Assembly: GCF_017795745.1 (NCBI RefSeq) | Contig: NZ_CP059067.1 | Span: 1,922,001 to 1,986,000 of the forward strand | Length of the DNA stretch: 64,000 bases | Direction of reading: 5' to 3' | Source of the DNA: Rhizobacter sp. AJA081-3 | Lineage (GTDB): Bacteria; Pseudomonadota; Gammaproteobacteria; Burkholderiales; Burkholderiaceae_C | Shown here: piece by piece, positions 30,431 through 39,691 of the stretch | Layout of the letters: the number at the start of each line of letters is the position of its first letter | Position numbering within the stretch: the stretch's first letter is position 1 | The notes under the pieces: model-generated | Told to the model about the DNA's origin: nothing | Seen by the model: the letters and a program-made list of their open reading frames with translations, nothing else | Database searches by the model: none | Position numbers and translations under genes: made by a program

Positions 30431-31066
30431 TCAGCTGCTCGCGCGGGCCATGGAGAAGCGCAACAGGTGAGGCACCAGGCGGTTCGCCGCCTGTTCCATG
30501 TCGAGCGTGTACTGGTCGACCAGGCCGCGGAAGTAGCGGTAGAACATCAGCGCCGGAATCGCCACGATCAGCCCGAATGCGGTGTTGTACAGCGCCACCG
30601 AGATGCCGTGCGCCAGCATCGCAGGGTTGCTGCCGGTGGTGGGCGACTGCGAGCCGAAGATCTCGATCATGCCGATCACGGTGCCCAGCAGCCCGAGGTA
30701 GGGTGCGGCCGAGGCGATCGTGCCCAGCGTGTTCAGATAGCGCTCCATGCGGTGCACGGCGGCGCGCCCGGCGGACTCGAGCGTGCCGCGCAGGGCATCC
30801 TCCGTGATGCGCGGGTCGGCGATCACGGCGCGCACGCCGCCAGCCAGCACGCGACCGAGGATGGAGTTGTCGGCCAGCTTGTTCACCACGTCCGGGGAAG
30901 GCAGGTTGGCGCGGGTCACGGACAGCACTTCGTCGAGCAGGCGCGGCGGAATCACGCGCGCCGCACGCAGACTGGAAAGGCGCTCGACCACCACGGCCAG
31001 GGCGACGATGGAACAGATGATGAGGGGCCAGATCGGCCAGCCAGCGGCTTGTATGATCGAAAACAA
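30431..31066 (-). CDS. MotA/TolQ/ExbB proton channel family protein
   Basis: 211 aa with an N-terminal helix (AAGWPIWPLIICSIVALAVVVERL, ~7-30), then the conserved pair of helices (YLNTLGTIASAAPYLGLLGTVIGMI, ~108-132, and AMLAHGISVALYNTAFGLIVAIPALMFY). No signal peptide, unlike the ExbB at 23.4 kb. The start appears to be TTG at 31066 with AAGGG 6 bases before; no ATG is available. It is the first gene of the channel pair-lpxK-ycaR-kdsB run. Confidence 0.92.
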   Translation of the reverse strand: MFSIIQAAGWPIWPLIICSIVALAVVVERLSSLRAARVIPPRLLDEVLSVTRANLPSPDVVNKLADNSILGRVLAGGVRAVIADPRITEDALRGTLESAGRAAVHRMERYLNTLGTIASAAPYLGLLGTVIGMIEIFGSQSPTTGSNPAMLAHGISVALYNTAFGLIVAIPALMFYRYFRGLVDQYTLDMEQAANRLVPHLLRFSMARASS

Positions 31067-31383
31067 GCGAGCCCTTTCGAAGGCAAGAACCGTGTTTTTC
31101 GGGACGCGCGATTATGGACCAAGCCTTGCGGCACGCAGTGCGTCCATGTGTGCCGATGCGAGCCGGCGCGCCTCGGACGTGCACCACGCGAGAGCAATCC
31201 ACCGCTGATGTGGATAACTTTGTGGGCAACCCGTGCCAGCCGGCTGCAAAGCCGCGCGAAATCTCGCATCCAGCTAGATTGCTGAAAACTTAAGCATCAT
31301 AAAATCCTTGAAAATCAATCACTTGCACGAAAATGACAAGGCGATGACGGGCATAGTGCCGCGCCAGGCCTTGTGCCTGCACG
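31067..31383. other. 317-base divergent intergenic region before xseA
   Basis: No gene seen. It contains one exact DnaA-box-like TGTGGATAA at 31209-31217 and an AT-rich tract (31276-31335). A possible promoter for xseA is TTGCTG (31279-31284) with TAAAAT (31300-31305), spacer 15, which is a little short. A single DnaA box is not an origin. Confidence 0.45.
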
Positions 31384-32724
31384 TTGTGGAGTTCTTGGGC
31401 CGCGCCAGTGCTGGGTTTGCGCGTGGTTGAGCCGGTCGCCGAGGCGGGAAGCCGGCTGGTCTGGAGCGTTGCCGGCCTCGTGCAGGCGGTGGCCGACGCG
31501 CTGGCGGCTCGCTTTCCGGTCTGCGTGGTGCGCGGCGAGTTGTCGGCGTTCATGCGCGCGGCCAGCGGGCATTGCTACTTCAGCCTGAAGGACGCGGATG
31601 GCGCGGCGGCCTTGCTGCGCTGCGCGATGTTCCGCCGTGCAGCCAGCCTGCTGGATTTCGCGCCGGCCGACGGGCAACTCGTGGAGATTCGCGGCCGGCT
31701 GGCGGTGTACGAGCCGCGCGGAGAGTTGCAGTTCGTCGTCGAGGGCATGAAGCGCGCCGGTGCCGGCGCGCTGTACGAGCAGTTCCTGCGCCTGAAGTCG
31801 AAGCTCGAGGCCCAGGGCCTGTTCGACGCGCAGCGCAAGCGGCCCATCGCGGCGTTTCCTCGCCGCATCGGCGTGGTCACCTCGCTCGGTGCCGCGGCCC
31901 TGCATGACGTGCTGACTGCGCTGGCACGACGCAGCCCGCAGGTCGAGGTGTTCGTCTACCCGAGCCTGGTGCAGGGCGCCGAGGCGCCGGCTGCGCTGGC
32001 GCTGGCGCTGGCCACGGCGTCGCGGCGCGCCGAGGTCGACACGCTGCTGCTGTGCCGCGGCGGCGGCTCGCTCGAGGATCTGTGGGCCTTCAACGACGAG
32101 CGCGTGGTGCGCGCCGTGGCGGCCTGCTCGATGCCGGTGGTGTGCGGCGTGGGCCATGAGACCGACGTGACGCTGGCCGACCTGGCGGCCGACCTGCGCG
32201 CCCCGACTCCCACGGCGGCCGCCGAGCTGTCGGCGCCACCCCGGGTGGCCTGCCTCGAATCACTGGCGTTGCTGCAGCGTCGTGCGAGCCAGCGCCTGCA
32301 CGGCGCGCTGGACATGCACGCACAAAGGCTGGACAGCCTGTCGCTGCGCCTGGCGCGCCCGCTCGAAGCGGTGCGGGCCCGGCGGCAGCAGCTCGCGCTG
32401 CTCGGGCAGCGCCTGAGCGGTGCCGGCCGGCGACTGCACGAGCGCCGCGGCATGCAGCTCGAGCAACTGGCCCGGCGCCAGGTGCGCGCCGTTGCCGTCG
32501 ACGCGCAGGCCCGGTCGCGGCAGGTGGACAGCCTGGAGGCAAGGCTGAACGCGCTCGACCCGCAGCACGTGCTGGCGCGGGGCTATGCGTGGCTCACCGG
32601 GCCGGGCGGTGTGGTGGTGCAGTCGGTGCGCCAGCTCGAGCTGGGCGCGCCGGTGCAGGCCACCCTGGCCGACGGGCAGGCCGACCTCCGCGTCACCGCG
32701 GTCACCCCGGAGCGCCGCGGCTGA
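31384..32724 (+). CDS. xseA: Exodeoxyribonuclease VII large subunit
   Basis: About 430-446 aa. N-terminal OB-fold ([47 protein letters not shown]), then the catalytic core ([70 protein letters not shown]) and a coiled-coil C-terminal half. It degrades single-stranded DNA with the small subunit XseB, which is not adjacent. The frame has no ATG start: it opens after a stop at 31354, and the candidates are TTG 31384, GTG 31408 and GTG 31423. I give the longest; one of the GTGs may be the true start. Confidence 0.92.
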   Translation: MWSSWAAPVLGLRVVEPVAEAGSRLVWSVAGLVQAVADALAARFPVCVVRGELSAFMRAASGHCYFSLKDADGAAALLRCAMFRRAASLLDFAPADGQLVEIRGRLAVYEPRGELQFVVEGMKRAGAGALYEQFLRLKSKLEAQGLFDAQRKRPIAAFPRRIGVVTSLGAAALHDVLTALARRSPQVEVFVYPSLVQGAEAPAALALALATASRRAEVDTLLLCRGGGSLEDLWAFNDERVVRAVAACSMPVVCGVGHETDVTLADLAADLRAPTPTAAAELSAPPRVACLESLALLQRRASQRLHGALDMHAQRLDSLSLRLARPLEAVRARRQQLALLGQRLSGAGRRLHERRGMQLEQLARRQVRAVAVDAQARSRQVDSLEARLNALDPQHVLARGYAWLTGPGGVVVQSVRQLELGAPVQATLADGQADLRVTAVTPERRG

Positions 32725-32803
32725 ATCGGCAAGCCTCCCGGCAGGGCCTTGCGACGCTGCCTACAATGAGCATCAATCCGCCACCCAACATGAGAGGACT
32801 CGC

Positions 32804-33385
32804 ATGGAACACACCCTGCCGCCGTTGCCCTATGCCATCGACGCCCTGGCGCCCCACCTGAGCAAGGAAACGCTGGAGTTTCACCACGGCAAGCACCACA
32901 ACGCTTATGTCGTGAACCTGAACAACCTGCAGAAGGGCACCGAGTTCGAGAGCCTGTCGCTCGAGGACATCGTCAAGAAGTCGTCCGGCGGCGTCTACAA
33001 CAACGCGGCGCAGATCTGGAACCACACCTTCTTCTGGAACTGCATGAAACCCGCCGGCGGCGGCGAGCCCAAGGGTGCACTGGCCACGGCCATCAACGCC
33101 AAGTGGGGCAGCTATGCGGCCTTCAAGGAAGCCTTCGCCAAGAGCGCGGTCGGCAACTTCGGCTCAGGCTGGACCTGGCTGGTCAAGAAGGCCGACGGCA
33201 GCGTCGACATCGTCAACATGGGTGCTGCCGGCACGCCGCTGACCACCGGCGACAAGGCCTTGCTGACCATCGACGTGTGGGAGCATGCCTATTACATCGA
33301 CTACCGCAACCTGCGCCCGAAGTTCGTCGAGACCTTCCTGACCTCGCTGGTCAATTGGGAGTTCGCCGAGAAGAACTTCGCCTGA
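32804..33385 (+). CDS. sodB: Iron superoxide dismutase
   Basis: 193-aa Fe/Mn superoxide dismutase. Metal ligands lie in [13 protein letters not shown] (~His 27), NHTFFWNCM (~His 74), and [13 protein letters not shown] (Asp and His ~157-161). The [13 protein letters not shown] and FGSGWTWLV segments are typical of the iron form. GAGAGG precedes the ATG at 32804 and a -10-like TACAAT sits at 32762-32767. It is cytoplasmic. A strong terminator follows. Confidence 0.95.
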   Translation: MEHTLPPLPYAIDALAPHLSKETLEFHHGKHHNAYVVNLNNLQKGTEFESLSLEDIVKKSSGGVYNNAAQIWNHTFFWNCMKPAGGGEPKGALATAINAKWGSYAAFKEAFAKSAVGNFGSGWTWLVKKADGSVDIVNMGAAGTPLTTGDKALLTIDVWEHAYYIDYRNLRPKFVETFLTSLVNWEFAEKNFA

Positions 33386-33405
33386 TCGCCCCGCGCGACA
33401 AACGA

Positions 33406-33430
33406 AAAGGCCGGTCGGTGACCGGCCTTT
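33406..33430. terminator. Bidirectional intrinsic terminator after sodB
   Basis: 11-bp stem AAAGGCCGGTC / GACCGGCCTTT with loop GGT and T-run on the plus strand (TTTTT to 33432) and TTTT on the minus strand. It lies between convergent sodB and the DUF192 gene. Confidence 0.92.
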
Positions 33431-33447
33431 TTCATGCGCTCGGCGAT

Positions 33448-33900
33448 TCAGTTGCCGAAGGGCGCTCCGGTGATCTTCGCGCCGGGCTTGATGGCGCGCT
33501 TGTCGAACCAGCCCTTGTTCATTTCCAGCACGAAGCGCACCGGCTTCTTCGAGCAGTGCGAGTCCAGCGTTTGCGGCTTCATGTCTTCGATGTTGACGAT
33601 GCTGCCGTCGTCGGCCAGGAAGGCGATCGACAGCGGCAGCAGCGTGTTCTTCATCCAGAAGCATTGTTGCCCCGGCTGCTCGAACACGAACAGCATGCCG
33701 TCGTTGGCTGGCATGGTCGGGCGGTGCATCAGGCCGATCGCACGCTGCTCGGGCGTGCGTGCCAGTTCCGCCGTGATGACGTGGAAACCCGCCGTGAGAC
33801 GGGTGGTCGGCAGGCGCTGTGCCGCGTCCTGCGCCGTGGCGAGACCCACGAAGCTCAGGGCGGCGGCAGCGATGAGCTGATGTGGCTTGATGTATGTCAT
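33448..33900 (-). CDS. DUF192 family exported protein
   Basis: 150 aa with a Sec signal (KPHQLIAAAALSFVGLATAQ, ~6-24) and a DUF192 domain: ITAELARTPEQRAIGLMHRPTMPANDGMLFVFEQPGQQCFWMKNTLLPLSIAFLADDGSIVNIEDM. The WMKNT.IPLDI-type motif is characteristic. It is periplasmic, with no established biochemical role in bacteria. It is divergent from ccoI with 46 bases between the starts. Confidence 0.9.
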   Translation of the reverse strand: MTYIKPHQLIAAAALSFVGLATAQDAAQRLPTTRLTAGFHVITAELARTPEQRAIGLMHRPTMPANDGMLFVFEQPGQQCFWMKNTLLPLSIAFLADDGSIVNIEDMKPQTLDSHCSKKPVRFVLEMNKGWFDKRAIKPGAKITGAPFGN

Positions 33901-33946
33901 GTGCGAACCAGCATAGCAAGCCTAGATTATCGCCGTGGCCCCCTCA

Positions 33947-36220
33947 ATGACTTCCAGCGTCGCACCCGCTGCGAGCGCAAACGACCTGCGTGCGCTCGAC
34001 GACCCCCTGAACCAGTCCGCCTTCACGACCTGGACGCAGGGCAAGGGCGGTGAGCGCGAAGCCACCTCGCAGTTCCGCCTCTCGGGCCTGTACTGCGCCG
34101 CCTGCGCCGGGTTGATCGAAACGGCGCTGGAAGGCGTCGACGGTGTGCTCGAAGCCCGTGTGCATTCGGCCACCTCGCTCGCCCTGGTACGCTGGGATCC
34201 GCGCCGCACGCGCGCCTCGGCGCTGGTCGAGGCGGTCCAGCGTGCCGGTTACGGCGCGGTGCCCGACGCCGCGGCGAGCGCGCGAACCCAGCGCGAGGCC
34301 GAGCAGCGCAAGGCGCTTTGGCGCATGTTCGTGGCCGGCTTCTGCATGATGCAGGTGATGATGTATGCCACGCCGGCCTACGTGGCGGCGCCGGGAGACA
34401 TCACGCCCGACATGCAGCGGCTGCTGCAATGGGCGAGCTGGGTGCTGAGCCTGCCGGTGATGCTGTTCTCCGCCGGGCCCTTCTTCTCGGGCGCCTGGCG
34501 CAGCCTGCGCCAGCGGCGCCTGGGCATGGATGTGCCGGTGGCCCTGGGCATCGCCGTCACCTTCATCGCGAGTTCGGGTGCCACCTTCGACCCGGGCGGC
34601 CACTTCGGCCACGAGGTGTACTTCGACTCGCTGACGATGTTCGTCTTCTTCCTGCTCGGCGGGCGCTACCTCGAGTTGCGCGCGCGGCATCGCGTCGCGC
34701 TGGCGCTCGAAGCGGGCACGGCACGGCTGCCCGACAGCGCGCAACGCGTGCGCGAAGACGGCTCGATCGAAGTGGTGGCAGTGGCGCGGCTGGCCGCCGG
34801 CGACCGCGTGCGTGTGCCGGCCGGGCAGGCCTTCCCGGCCGACGGCGTGCTGCTCGAGGGGCGCACGCTGGCCGACGAGGCCCTGCTGACGGGCGAATCC
34901 GCCCCGGTGCCCAAGCAGGACGGCGACGAGGTCGTGGCCGGCAGCCTGAACCTGCGCGCGCCCGTGCTGATGCAGGTGCTGCGCCTGGGCGAAGACACCC
35001 GCCAGGCCGGCATCGTGGCGTTGATGCGCAGCGCGCTGACGCAGCGTCCGCGTCTGGTCCAGCAGGCGGAGCGTCTGGCCGGCCCGTTCCTGTGGACCGT
35101 GCTGGCGCTGGCCGCGGGTTCGGCAGCGGTGTGGTCGATCGTCGATCCGTCGCGGGCGGTGTGGGTCGCCGTGTCGGTGCTCATCGTGACCTGCCCGTGC
35201 GCGCTGTCGCTGGCTGCGCCATCGGCGCTGCTGGCCGCCACCGGCGCGCTGGCGCGCCGCGGCGTGCTGCTGCAGCGGCTCGAGGCTCTGGAGGGCCTGG
35301 CCGGTGTCGACACGGTCGTGTTCGACAAGACCGGGACCTTGACGCGAGACCAGCTCGAACTCGTGCAGGTGCGGGCGCTGCGCGAGGGCGACGATGCGCA
35401 GGCGCTGCTCGCATCCGCGGCTGCGCTGGCATCGCTTTCGAGCCATCCGGCTTCGCGGGCGCTGGTGCAAGCGGCGGGTGCCACGCCATCGGCCGCCGGC
35501 TGGAGCGAGGTCGAGGAGCATCCGGGGCAAGGCCTGCAGGCTCGCACCGCAGACGGCAGCGTGTGGCGTCTCGGGCGGCAGAGTTGGGTCGACGCGTCGG
35601 CGTCGATCGGCGGCACCGACGAAGAGGCGCTGTGGTTCGGCCCGGCCGGCCAGGCGCGAGCGGCCTTCGAACTGCGCGAACAACTGCGCGACGATGCCCA
35701 GGCCACGATCGACCGGCTCGGCCGCGAAGGGATTCGCGTCGCCTTGCTGTCTGGTGACGCGCCCGGTCGTGCCGAGTCGCTGGCGCGCCGACTGGGCATC
35801 ACCGACGTGCGCGGCGGTGCGACGCCGGCCGACAAGCTGGCCGCCGTGGCCGCCTGGCAGGCCGAGGGCCGGCGTGTGGCCATGGTTGGCGACGGCCTCA
35901 ACGATGCACCGGTGCTGGCGCGCTCCGATGTCTCAATTGCCTTCGCACATGGTTCGGCCGTGGCACGCAGCGGCGCCGATGTCGTGCTGCTCGGCGAGCG
36001 CCTGGGCGAGGTCGCGATCGCCCGCGCCCAGGCGAAGCGCACCTTGCGCATCATTCGCCAGAACCTGACCTGGGCGGCCGTCTACAACGCGGCCTGCGTG
36101 CCGCTGGCGCTGATGGGCTGGCTGCCGCCCTGGGCTGCGGGCATCGGCATGGCCTCGAGTTCGCTCCTGGTGGTGCTCAATGCCTTGCGGGTCTCGCGCA
36201 TCGAGGGTGACGAGGGCTGA
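33947..36220 (+). CDS. ccoI: Copper-transporting P1B-type ATPase for cbb3 oxidase assembly
   Basis: About 757 aa (761 if GTG 33935 is the start). N-terminal metal-binding domain with GLYCAACAG (~49-57), then eight membrane helices, the CPC motif (IVTCPCALSLAAPSALLA), phosphorylation loop VFDKTGTLT, TGES and hinge MVGDGLNDAPVLARSDVS. This is the CcoI/FixI subgroup, which delivers copper to the CuB site of cbb3 oxidase. The extra N-terminal region before the HMA domain is short. It lies directly upstream of ccoS and the ccoNOQP operon, which supports the assignment. Confidence 0.95.
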   Translation: MTSSVAPAASANDLRALDDPLNQSAFTTWTQGKGGEREATSQFRLSGLYCAACAGLIETALEGVDGVLEARVHSATSLALVRWDPRRTRASALVEAVQRAGYGAVPDAAASARTQREAEQRKALWRMFVAGFCMMQVMMYATPAYVAAPGDITPDMQRLLQWASWVLSLPVMLFSAGPFFSGAWRSLRQRRLGMDVPVALGIAVTFIASSGATFDPGGHFGHEVYFDSLTMFVFFLLGGRYLELRARHRVALALEAGTARLPDSAQRVREDGSIEVVAVARLAAGDRVRVPAGQAFPADGVLLEGRTLADEALLTGESAPVPKQDGDEVVAGSLNLRAPVLMQVLRLGEDTRQAGIVALMRSALTQRPRLVQQAERLAGPFLWTVLALAAGSAAVWSIVDPSRAVWVAVSVLIVTCPCALSLAAPSALLAATGALARRGVLLQRLEALEGLAGVDTVVFDKTGTLTRDQLELVQVRALREGDDAQALLASAAALASLSSHPASRALVQAAGATPSAAGWSEVEEHPGQGLQARTADGSVWRLGRQSWVDASASIGGTDEEALWFGPAGQARAAFELREQLRDDAQATIDRLGREGIRVALLSGDAPGRAESLARRLGITDVRGGATPADKLAAVAAWQAEGRRVAMVGDGLNDAPVLARSDVSIAFAHGSAVARSGADVVLLGERLGEVAIARAQAKRTLRIIRQNLTWAAVYNAACVPLALMGWLPPWAAGIGMASSSLLVVLNALRVSRIEGDEG

Positions 36221-36225
36221 GCGGC

Positions 36226-36417
36226 ATGGACATCCTCTACATGCTCATTCCACTGTCGGTGGTCCTGGTGTTCGCCGTGATCGGCATCTTCGCTTGGGCG
36301 CTGCATGGCGGGCAGTTCGACGATCTGGATCGCGAAGGCGAGCGAATCCTGGGTGCCGATGAGACAACGGCCTTCCCGCCTTCGGGAAAGGTTGATAGCG
36401 ATCAAGCCCGGGATTGA
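36226..36417 (+). CDS. ccoS: cbb3 oxidase maturation protein CcoS
   Basis: 63 aa. MDILYMLIPLSVVLVFAVIGIFAWALHGGQFDDLDREGERIL is the standard CcoS pattern: one membrane helix and the GQFDDLD motif. It is needed for insertion of cofactors into cbb3 oxidase. It starts 5 bases after ccoI. Its 3' end contains an exact FNR box that serves the next operon. Confidence 0.95.
   Translation: MDILYMLIPLSVVLVFAVIGIFAWALHGGQFDDLDREGERILGADETTAFPPSGKVDSDQARD
36392..36405 (+). promoter_or_regulatory. FNR box upstream of ccoN
   Basis: TTGATAGCGATCAA, a full match to the FNR/Anr consensus TTGAT-N4-ATCAA, inside the last codons of ccoS and centred about 76 bases before the ccoN start codon. The fnr gene at 42.5 kb has the E-x-x-S-R recognition motif for this box. 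This predicts low-oxygen induction of ccoNOQP. Confidence 0.88.
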
Positions 36418-36474
36418 CCCTTCGCGAAACAATGATTTCAGTAGTTACATGACAACCGCACAAGGAGCGATCCG

Positions 36475-37923
36475 ATGGTCAACAACTCGTTGACGGCCGC
36501 CAAGAACGGGCCGGTGTACGACGACGGCGTGGTGAGAGCGTTCTCTCTCGCCGCGGTGCTATGGGGGGTGGTGGGGATGCTGGTCGGCGTGATCATCGCC
36601 GCGCAGCTCACCTGGCCCGAACTCAACCTGGGGATCTCGTTCCTCAGCTACGGCCGCCTGCGGCCGCTGCACACCAACGCGGTGATCTTCGCGTTCGGTG
36701 GTTGCGTGCTGTTCGCGTCGAGCTACTACGTCGTGCAGCGCACGTCGCAGGTGCGGCTGTTCGCCGGTGGCCTGGCCTGGTTCACCTTCTGGGCCTGGCA
36801 ACTGGTGATCCTGCTGGCGGCGATCACGCTGCCGCTGGGCATGACCAGCGGCAAGGAATACGCCGAACTCGAATGGCCGATCGACATCCTGATCACCGTC
36901 GTGTGGGTTTCCTATGCGGTGGTGTTCTTCGGCACCATCGGCACGCGCAAGGTGCGCCACATCTACGTGGCCAACTGGTTCTTCGGCGCGTTCATCCTCA
37001 CGGTGGCGCTGCTGCACCTGGTCAACAGTGCCGCGATCCCGGTCAGCCTGACCAAGAGCTATTCGGCCTACGCGGGCGTGCAGGACGCGATGGTCCAGTG
37101 GTGGTACGGCCACAACGCGGTGGGCTTCTTCCTCACCGCCGGCTTCCTGGGGATGATGTACTACTTCATCCCGAAGCAGGCCGAGCGCCCCGTGTACTCG
37201 TATCGCCTGTCGATCGTGCACTTCTGGGCGCTGATCTTCACCTACATGTGGGCCGGCCCGCACCACCTGCACTACACCGCGCTGCCCGACTGGGCGCAGA
37301 GCGTGGGCATGCTGTTCTCGCTGGTGCTGCTGGCGCCTTCCTGGGGCGGCATGATCAACGGCATCATGACGTTGTCGGGTGCATGGCACAAACTGCGTGA
37401 TGACCCGATCCTGAAGTTCCTGATCGTCTCGCTGTCGTTCTACGGCATGTCGACCTTCGAAGGCCCGATGATGTCGATCAAGACGGTGAACGCTCTGTCC
37501 CACTACACCGACTGGACGGTCGGTCACGTGCACAGCGGCGCGCTCGGCTGGGTGGGTCTGGTGTCGATGGGCACGCTCTACTACCTGATCCCGCGCATGT
37601 TCGGCCGCAAGCAGATGTACAGCGTGCGCGCCATCGAGCTGCACTTCTGGATTGCCACCATCGGCATCGTGCTGTACATCGCCGCCATGTGGATCGCCGG
37701 CGTGATGCAGGGACTGATGTGGCGCGCGATCAACCCTGACGGCACGCTGGTCTACAGCTTCGTCGAGAGCGTCAAGGCGACGTTCCCGTTCTACGTGATC
37801 CGACTGCTCGGCGGGGTGCTGTACCTCGGCGGCATGCTGATCATGGCCTGGAACGTGATCAAGACCGCCACCAGCGGCAAGTACGAGCCGGTGCCGATTC
37901 CGGCCGTGGCTGCCCACGCCTGA
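36475..37923 (+). CDS. ccoN: cbb3-type cytochrome c oxidase subunit I
   Basis: 482-aa haem-copper oxidase subunit with about 12 membrane helices. It contains the haem b, haem b3 and CuB histidines in blocks such as [15 protein letters not shown] (~60-75), [18 protein letters not shown] (~205), [17 protein letters not shown] (~258) and [17 protein letters not shown] (~343-359). It is the catalytic subunit for oxygen reduction at low oxygen. CACAAGGAGCGATCCG gives a strong ribosome site. First gene of ccoNOQP, under the FNR box. Confidence 0.98.
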   Translation: MVNNSLTAAKNGPVYDDGVVRAFSLAAVLWGVVGMLVGVIIAAQLTWPELNLGISFLSYGRLRPLHTNAVIFAFGGCVLFASSYYVVQRTSQVRLFAGGLAWFTFWAWQLVILLAAITLPLGMTSGKEYAELEWPIDILITVVWVSYAVVFFGTIGTRKVRHIYVANWFFGAFILTVALLHLVNSAAIPVSLTKSYSAYAGVQDAMVQWWYGHNAVGFFLTAGFLGMMYYFIPKQAERPVYSYRLSIVHFWALIFTYMWAGPHHLHYTALPDWAQSVGMLFSLVLLAPSWGGMINGIMTLSGAWHKLRDDPILKFLIVSLSFYGMSTFEGPMMSIKTVNALSHYTDWTVGHVHSGALGWVGLVSMGTLYYLIPRMFGRKQMYSVRAIELHFWIATIGIVLYIAAMWIAGVMQGLMWRAINPDGTLVYSFVESVKATFPFYVIRLLGGVLYLGGMLIMAWNVIKTATSGKYEPVPIPAVAAHA

Positions 37924-37941
37924 CCCCAAGGAGCACCGAAC

Positions 37942-38583
37942 ATGGCCAACAACGAAGCCACCGGTCTCTCGCACGAGAAGATCGAGACCAACAACTTCCT
38001 GATGATCCTGCTGATCCTGCTGGTGGTCGCAGTGGGCGGCATCGTCGAGATCGTCCCGCTGTTCTTCCAGAAGTCCACCACGGAGGCGGCGCCGGGCCTC
38101 AAGCCCTACACGGCTCTGCAGCTGGCGGGGCGTGACGTGTACATCCGCGAGGGTTGCTACAACTGCCACTCGCAGATGATCCGCCCGTTCCGCGCTGAAA
38201 CGCTGCGCTACGGTGACTACTCCAAGGCGGGCGAGTTCGTCTACGACCACCCGTTCCAGTGGGGCAGCAAGCGCACCGGTCCGGACCTGCACCGCGTGGG
38301 CGGCAAGTACAGCGACGACTGGCACCGCATCCACCTGATCAACCCGCGTGACCTGGTGCCGGAGTCCAACATGCCGGCCTATCCGTGGCTGCTCAAGGGC
38401 AACGTCGACCCGGGCGACATGGCGCCGAAGATGAAGGCGCTTCGCATGGTCGGCGTGCCCTACACCGACGCCGAGATCGCCAAGGCCGGTGACGAGGTGA
38501 AGGGCAAGACCGAAATGGATGCCGTGATTGCCTACCTGCAGGTGATGGGCACCTCGGCCGCCGTCGCGGCGGCGGCCAAGTGA
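37942..38583 (+). CDS. ccoO: cbb3-type cytochrome c oxidase subunit II (mono-haem)
   Basis: 213 aa with one N-terminal membrane helix ([24 protein letters not shown], ~15-38) and a periplasmic cytochrome c domain with one haem motif ([10 protein letters not shown], ~67-76) and methionine ligand region [11 protein letters not shown]. It passes electrons to CcoN. AAGGAG lies 8 bases before the ATG. It lies 18 bases after ccoN. Confidence 0.97.
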   Translation: MANNEATGLSHEKIETNNFLMILLILLVVAVGGIVEIVPLFFQKSTTEAAPGLKPYTALQLAGRDVYIREGCYNCHSQMIRPFRAETLRYGDYSKAGEFVYDHPFQWGSKRTGPDLHRVGGKYSDDWHRIHLINPRDLVPESNMPAYPWLLKGNVDPGDMAPKMKALRMVGVPYTDAEIAKAGDEVKGKTEMDAVIAYLQVMGTSAAVAAAAK

Positions 38584-38595
38584 CGGAGACGCACC

Positions 38596-38772
38596 ATGGA
38601 CATCAATGACCTGAGAAGCGTGGTCACCGTGGTCTCGATGCTGGCCTTCCTGGGCATCATCGTCTGGGCCTGGTCACGCAGCAACCGTTCAGCATTCGAC
38701 GAAGCGGCCAAGTTGCCGTTCGCCGAGGAGCAGGGCGCCGAAGGCGCCTCGCGTGGAGGAAACCAACAATGA
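38596..38772 (+). CDS. ccoQ: cbb3-type oxidase subunit CcoQ
   Basis: 58 aa with a single membrane helix (LRSVVTVVSMLAFLGIIVWAWSR, ~6-28) followed by a short soluble tail with FDEAAKLPF, the typical CcoQ motif. It stabilises the oxidase complex. It lies 12 bases after ccoO and its stop overlaps the ccoP start by 4 bases (ATGA). Confidence 0.94.
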   Translation: MDINDLRSVVTVVSMLAFLGIIVWAWSRSNRSAFDEAAKLPFAEEQGAEGASRGGNQQ

Positions 38773-39683
38773 GCGACTTCTTCAACAGCGGCTGGTCGAT
38801 CTTCATCGCCGCCGTCACGATCCTCGGCCTCGCGGCCTGCCTGTTGCTGCTGGTCGTGGCCAGCAAACGCAAGGTGATGGCCAACGACAACACCACCGGC
38901 CACGTGTGGGACGGTGACCTGCGCGAACTGAACAACCCGCTGCCGCGCTGGTGGATGATCCTGTTCGTCCTCACCGTCGTGTTCGCCGCGCTCTACCTGG
39001 TGCTCTATCCAGGCCTGGGCAATGCGGCCGGCAAGCTGGGCTGGACGAGCGCGGGCCAATACGACGCCGAACAGGCGAAGGCGCAGGCCACCATGGCGCC
39101 GCTGTACGCGAAGTTCACCAGCCAGGGCGCCGAGGCGCTGGCGAAGGACCCGCAGGCGATGGCCATCGGCGAGCGCCTGTACATCAACAACTGCGCGCAG
39201 TGCCACGGCTCCGATGCCAAAGGCAGCAAGGGCTTCCCGAATCTGACGCTGCCGGTCGAGTCGCGCCTGGCGACCGACTCGTTCGATGCCGTCAAGGCCA
39301 CGATCACCAATGGCCGGCAGGGTTTGATGCCCCCGATGGCCGCGGCGGTCGGCAGCTCCGAGGACGTGAAGAACGTGGCGAACTACGTGCTGAGCCTGTC
39401 GGGCAGCCCGCACAACGCCACGGCGGCGCAGCTCGGCAAGGAGAAGTTCGCGGCCTGCGCTGCCTGTCACGGCCCGGACGGCAAGGGCCTCAAGGCACTG
39501 GGCGCGCCCAACCTGACCGACAAGGTCTGGCTGCACGGCTGGGGCGAGGAGGCGATTCTGGCGATGGTGAACAATGGCAAGACCAACGTCATGCCGGCGC
39601 AGGCCAGCCGGATGTCGCCCGAGCAGATCCACGTGCTCTCCGCCTATGTGTGGAACCTGGCCCAGGCCAGCCCGCAGAAGTGA
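38769..39683 (+). CDS. ccoP: cbb3-type cytochrome c oxidase subunit III (di-haem)
   Basis: 304 aa. Two membrane helices (~9-29 and ~58-78), then two cytochrome c domains with CAQCH (~143) and CAACH (~236) haem motifs and methionine ligand regions GLMPPM and NVMPAQ. The VWDGDLRELNNPLPRWW motif between the helices is characteristic. It receives electrons from the bc1 complex or soluble cytochromes. Confidence 0.97.
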   Translation: MSDFFNSGWSIFIAAVTILGLAACLLLLVVASKRKVMANDNTTGHVWDGDLRELNNPLPRWWMILFVLTVVFAALYLVLYPGLGNAAGKLGWTSAGQYDAEQAKAQATMAPLYAKFTSQGAEALAKDPQAMAIGERLYINNCAQCHGSDAKGSKGFPNLTLPVESRLATDSFDAVKATITNGRQGLMPPMAAAVGSSEDVKNVANYVLSLSGSPHNATAAQLGKEKFAACAACHGPDGKGLKALGAPNLTDKVWLHGWGEEAILAMVNNGKTNVMPAQASRMSPEQIHVLSAYVWNLAQASPQK

Positions 39684-39691
39684 TCGAGTGA

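Noticed and set aside
31209-31217. DnaA box TGTGGATAA as a sign of a replication origin
   Set aside because: Only one box, and no dnaA, dnaN, parAB or AT-rich unwinding region with iterons nearby.
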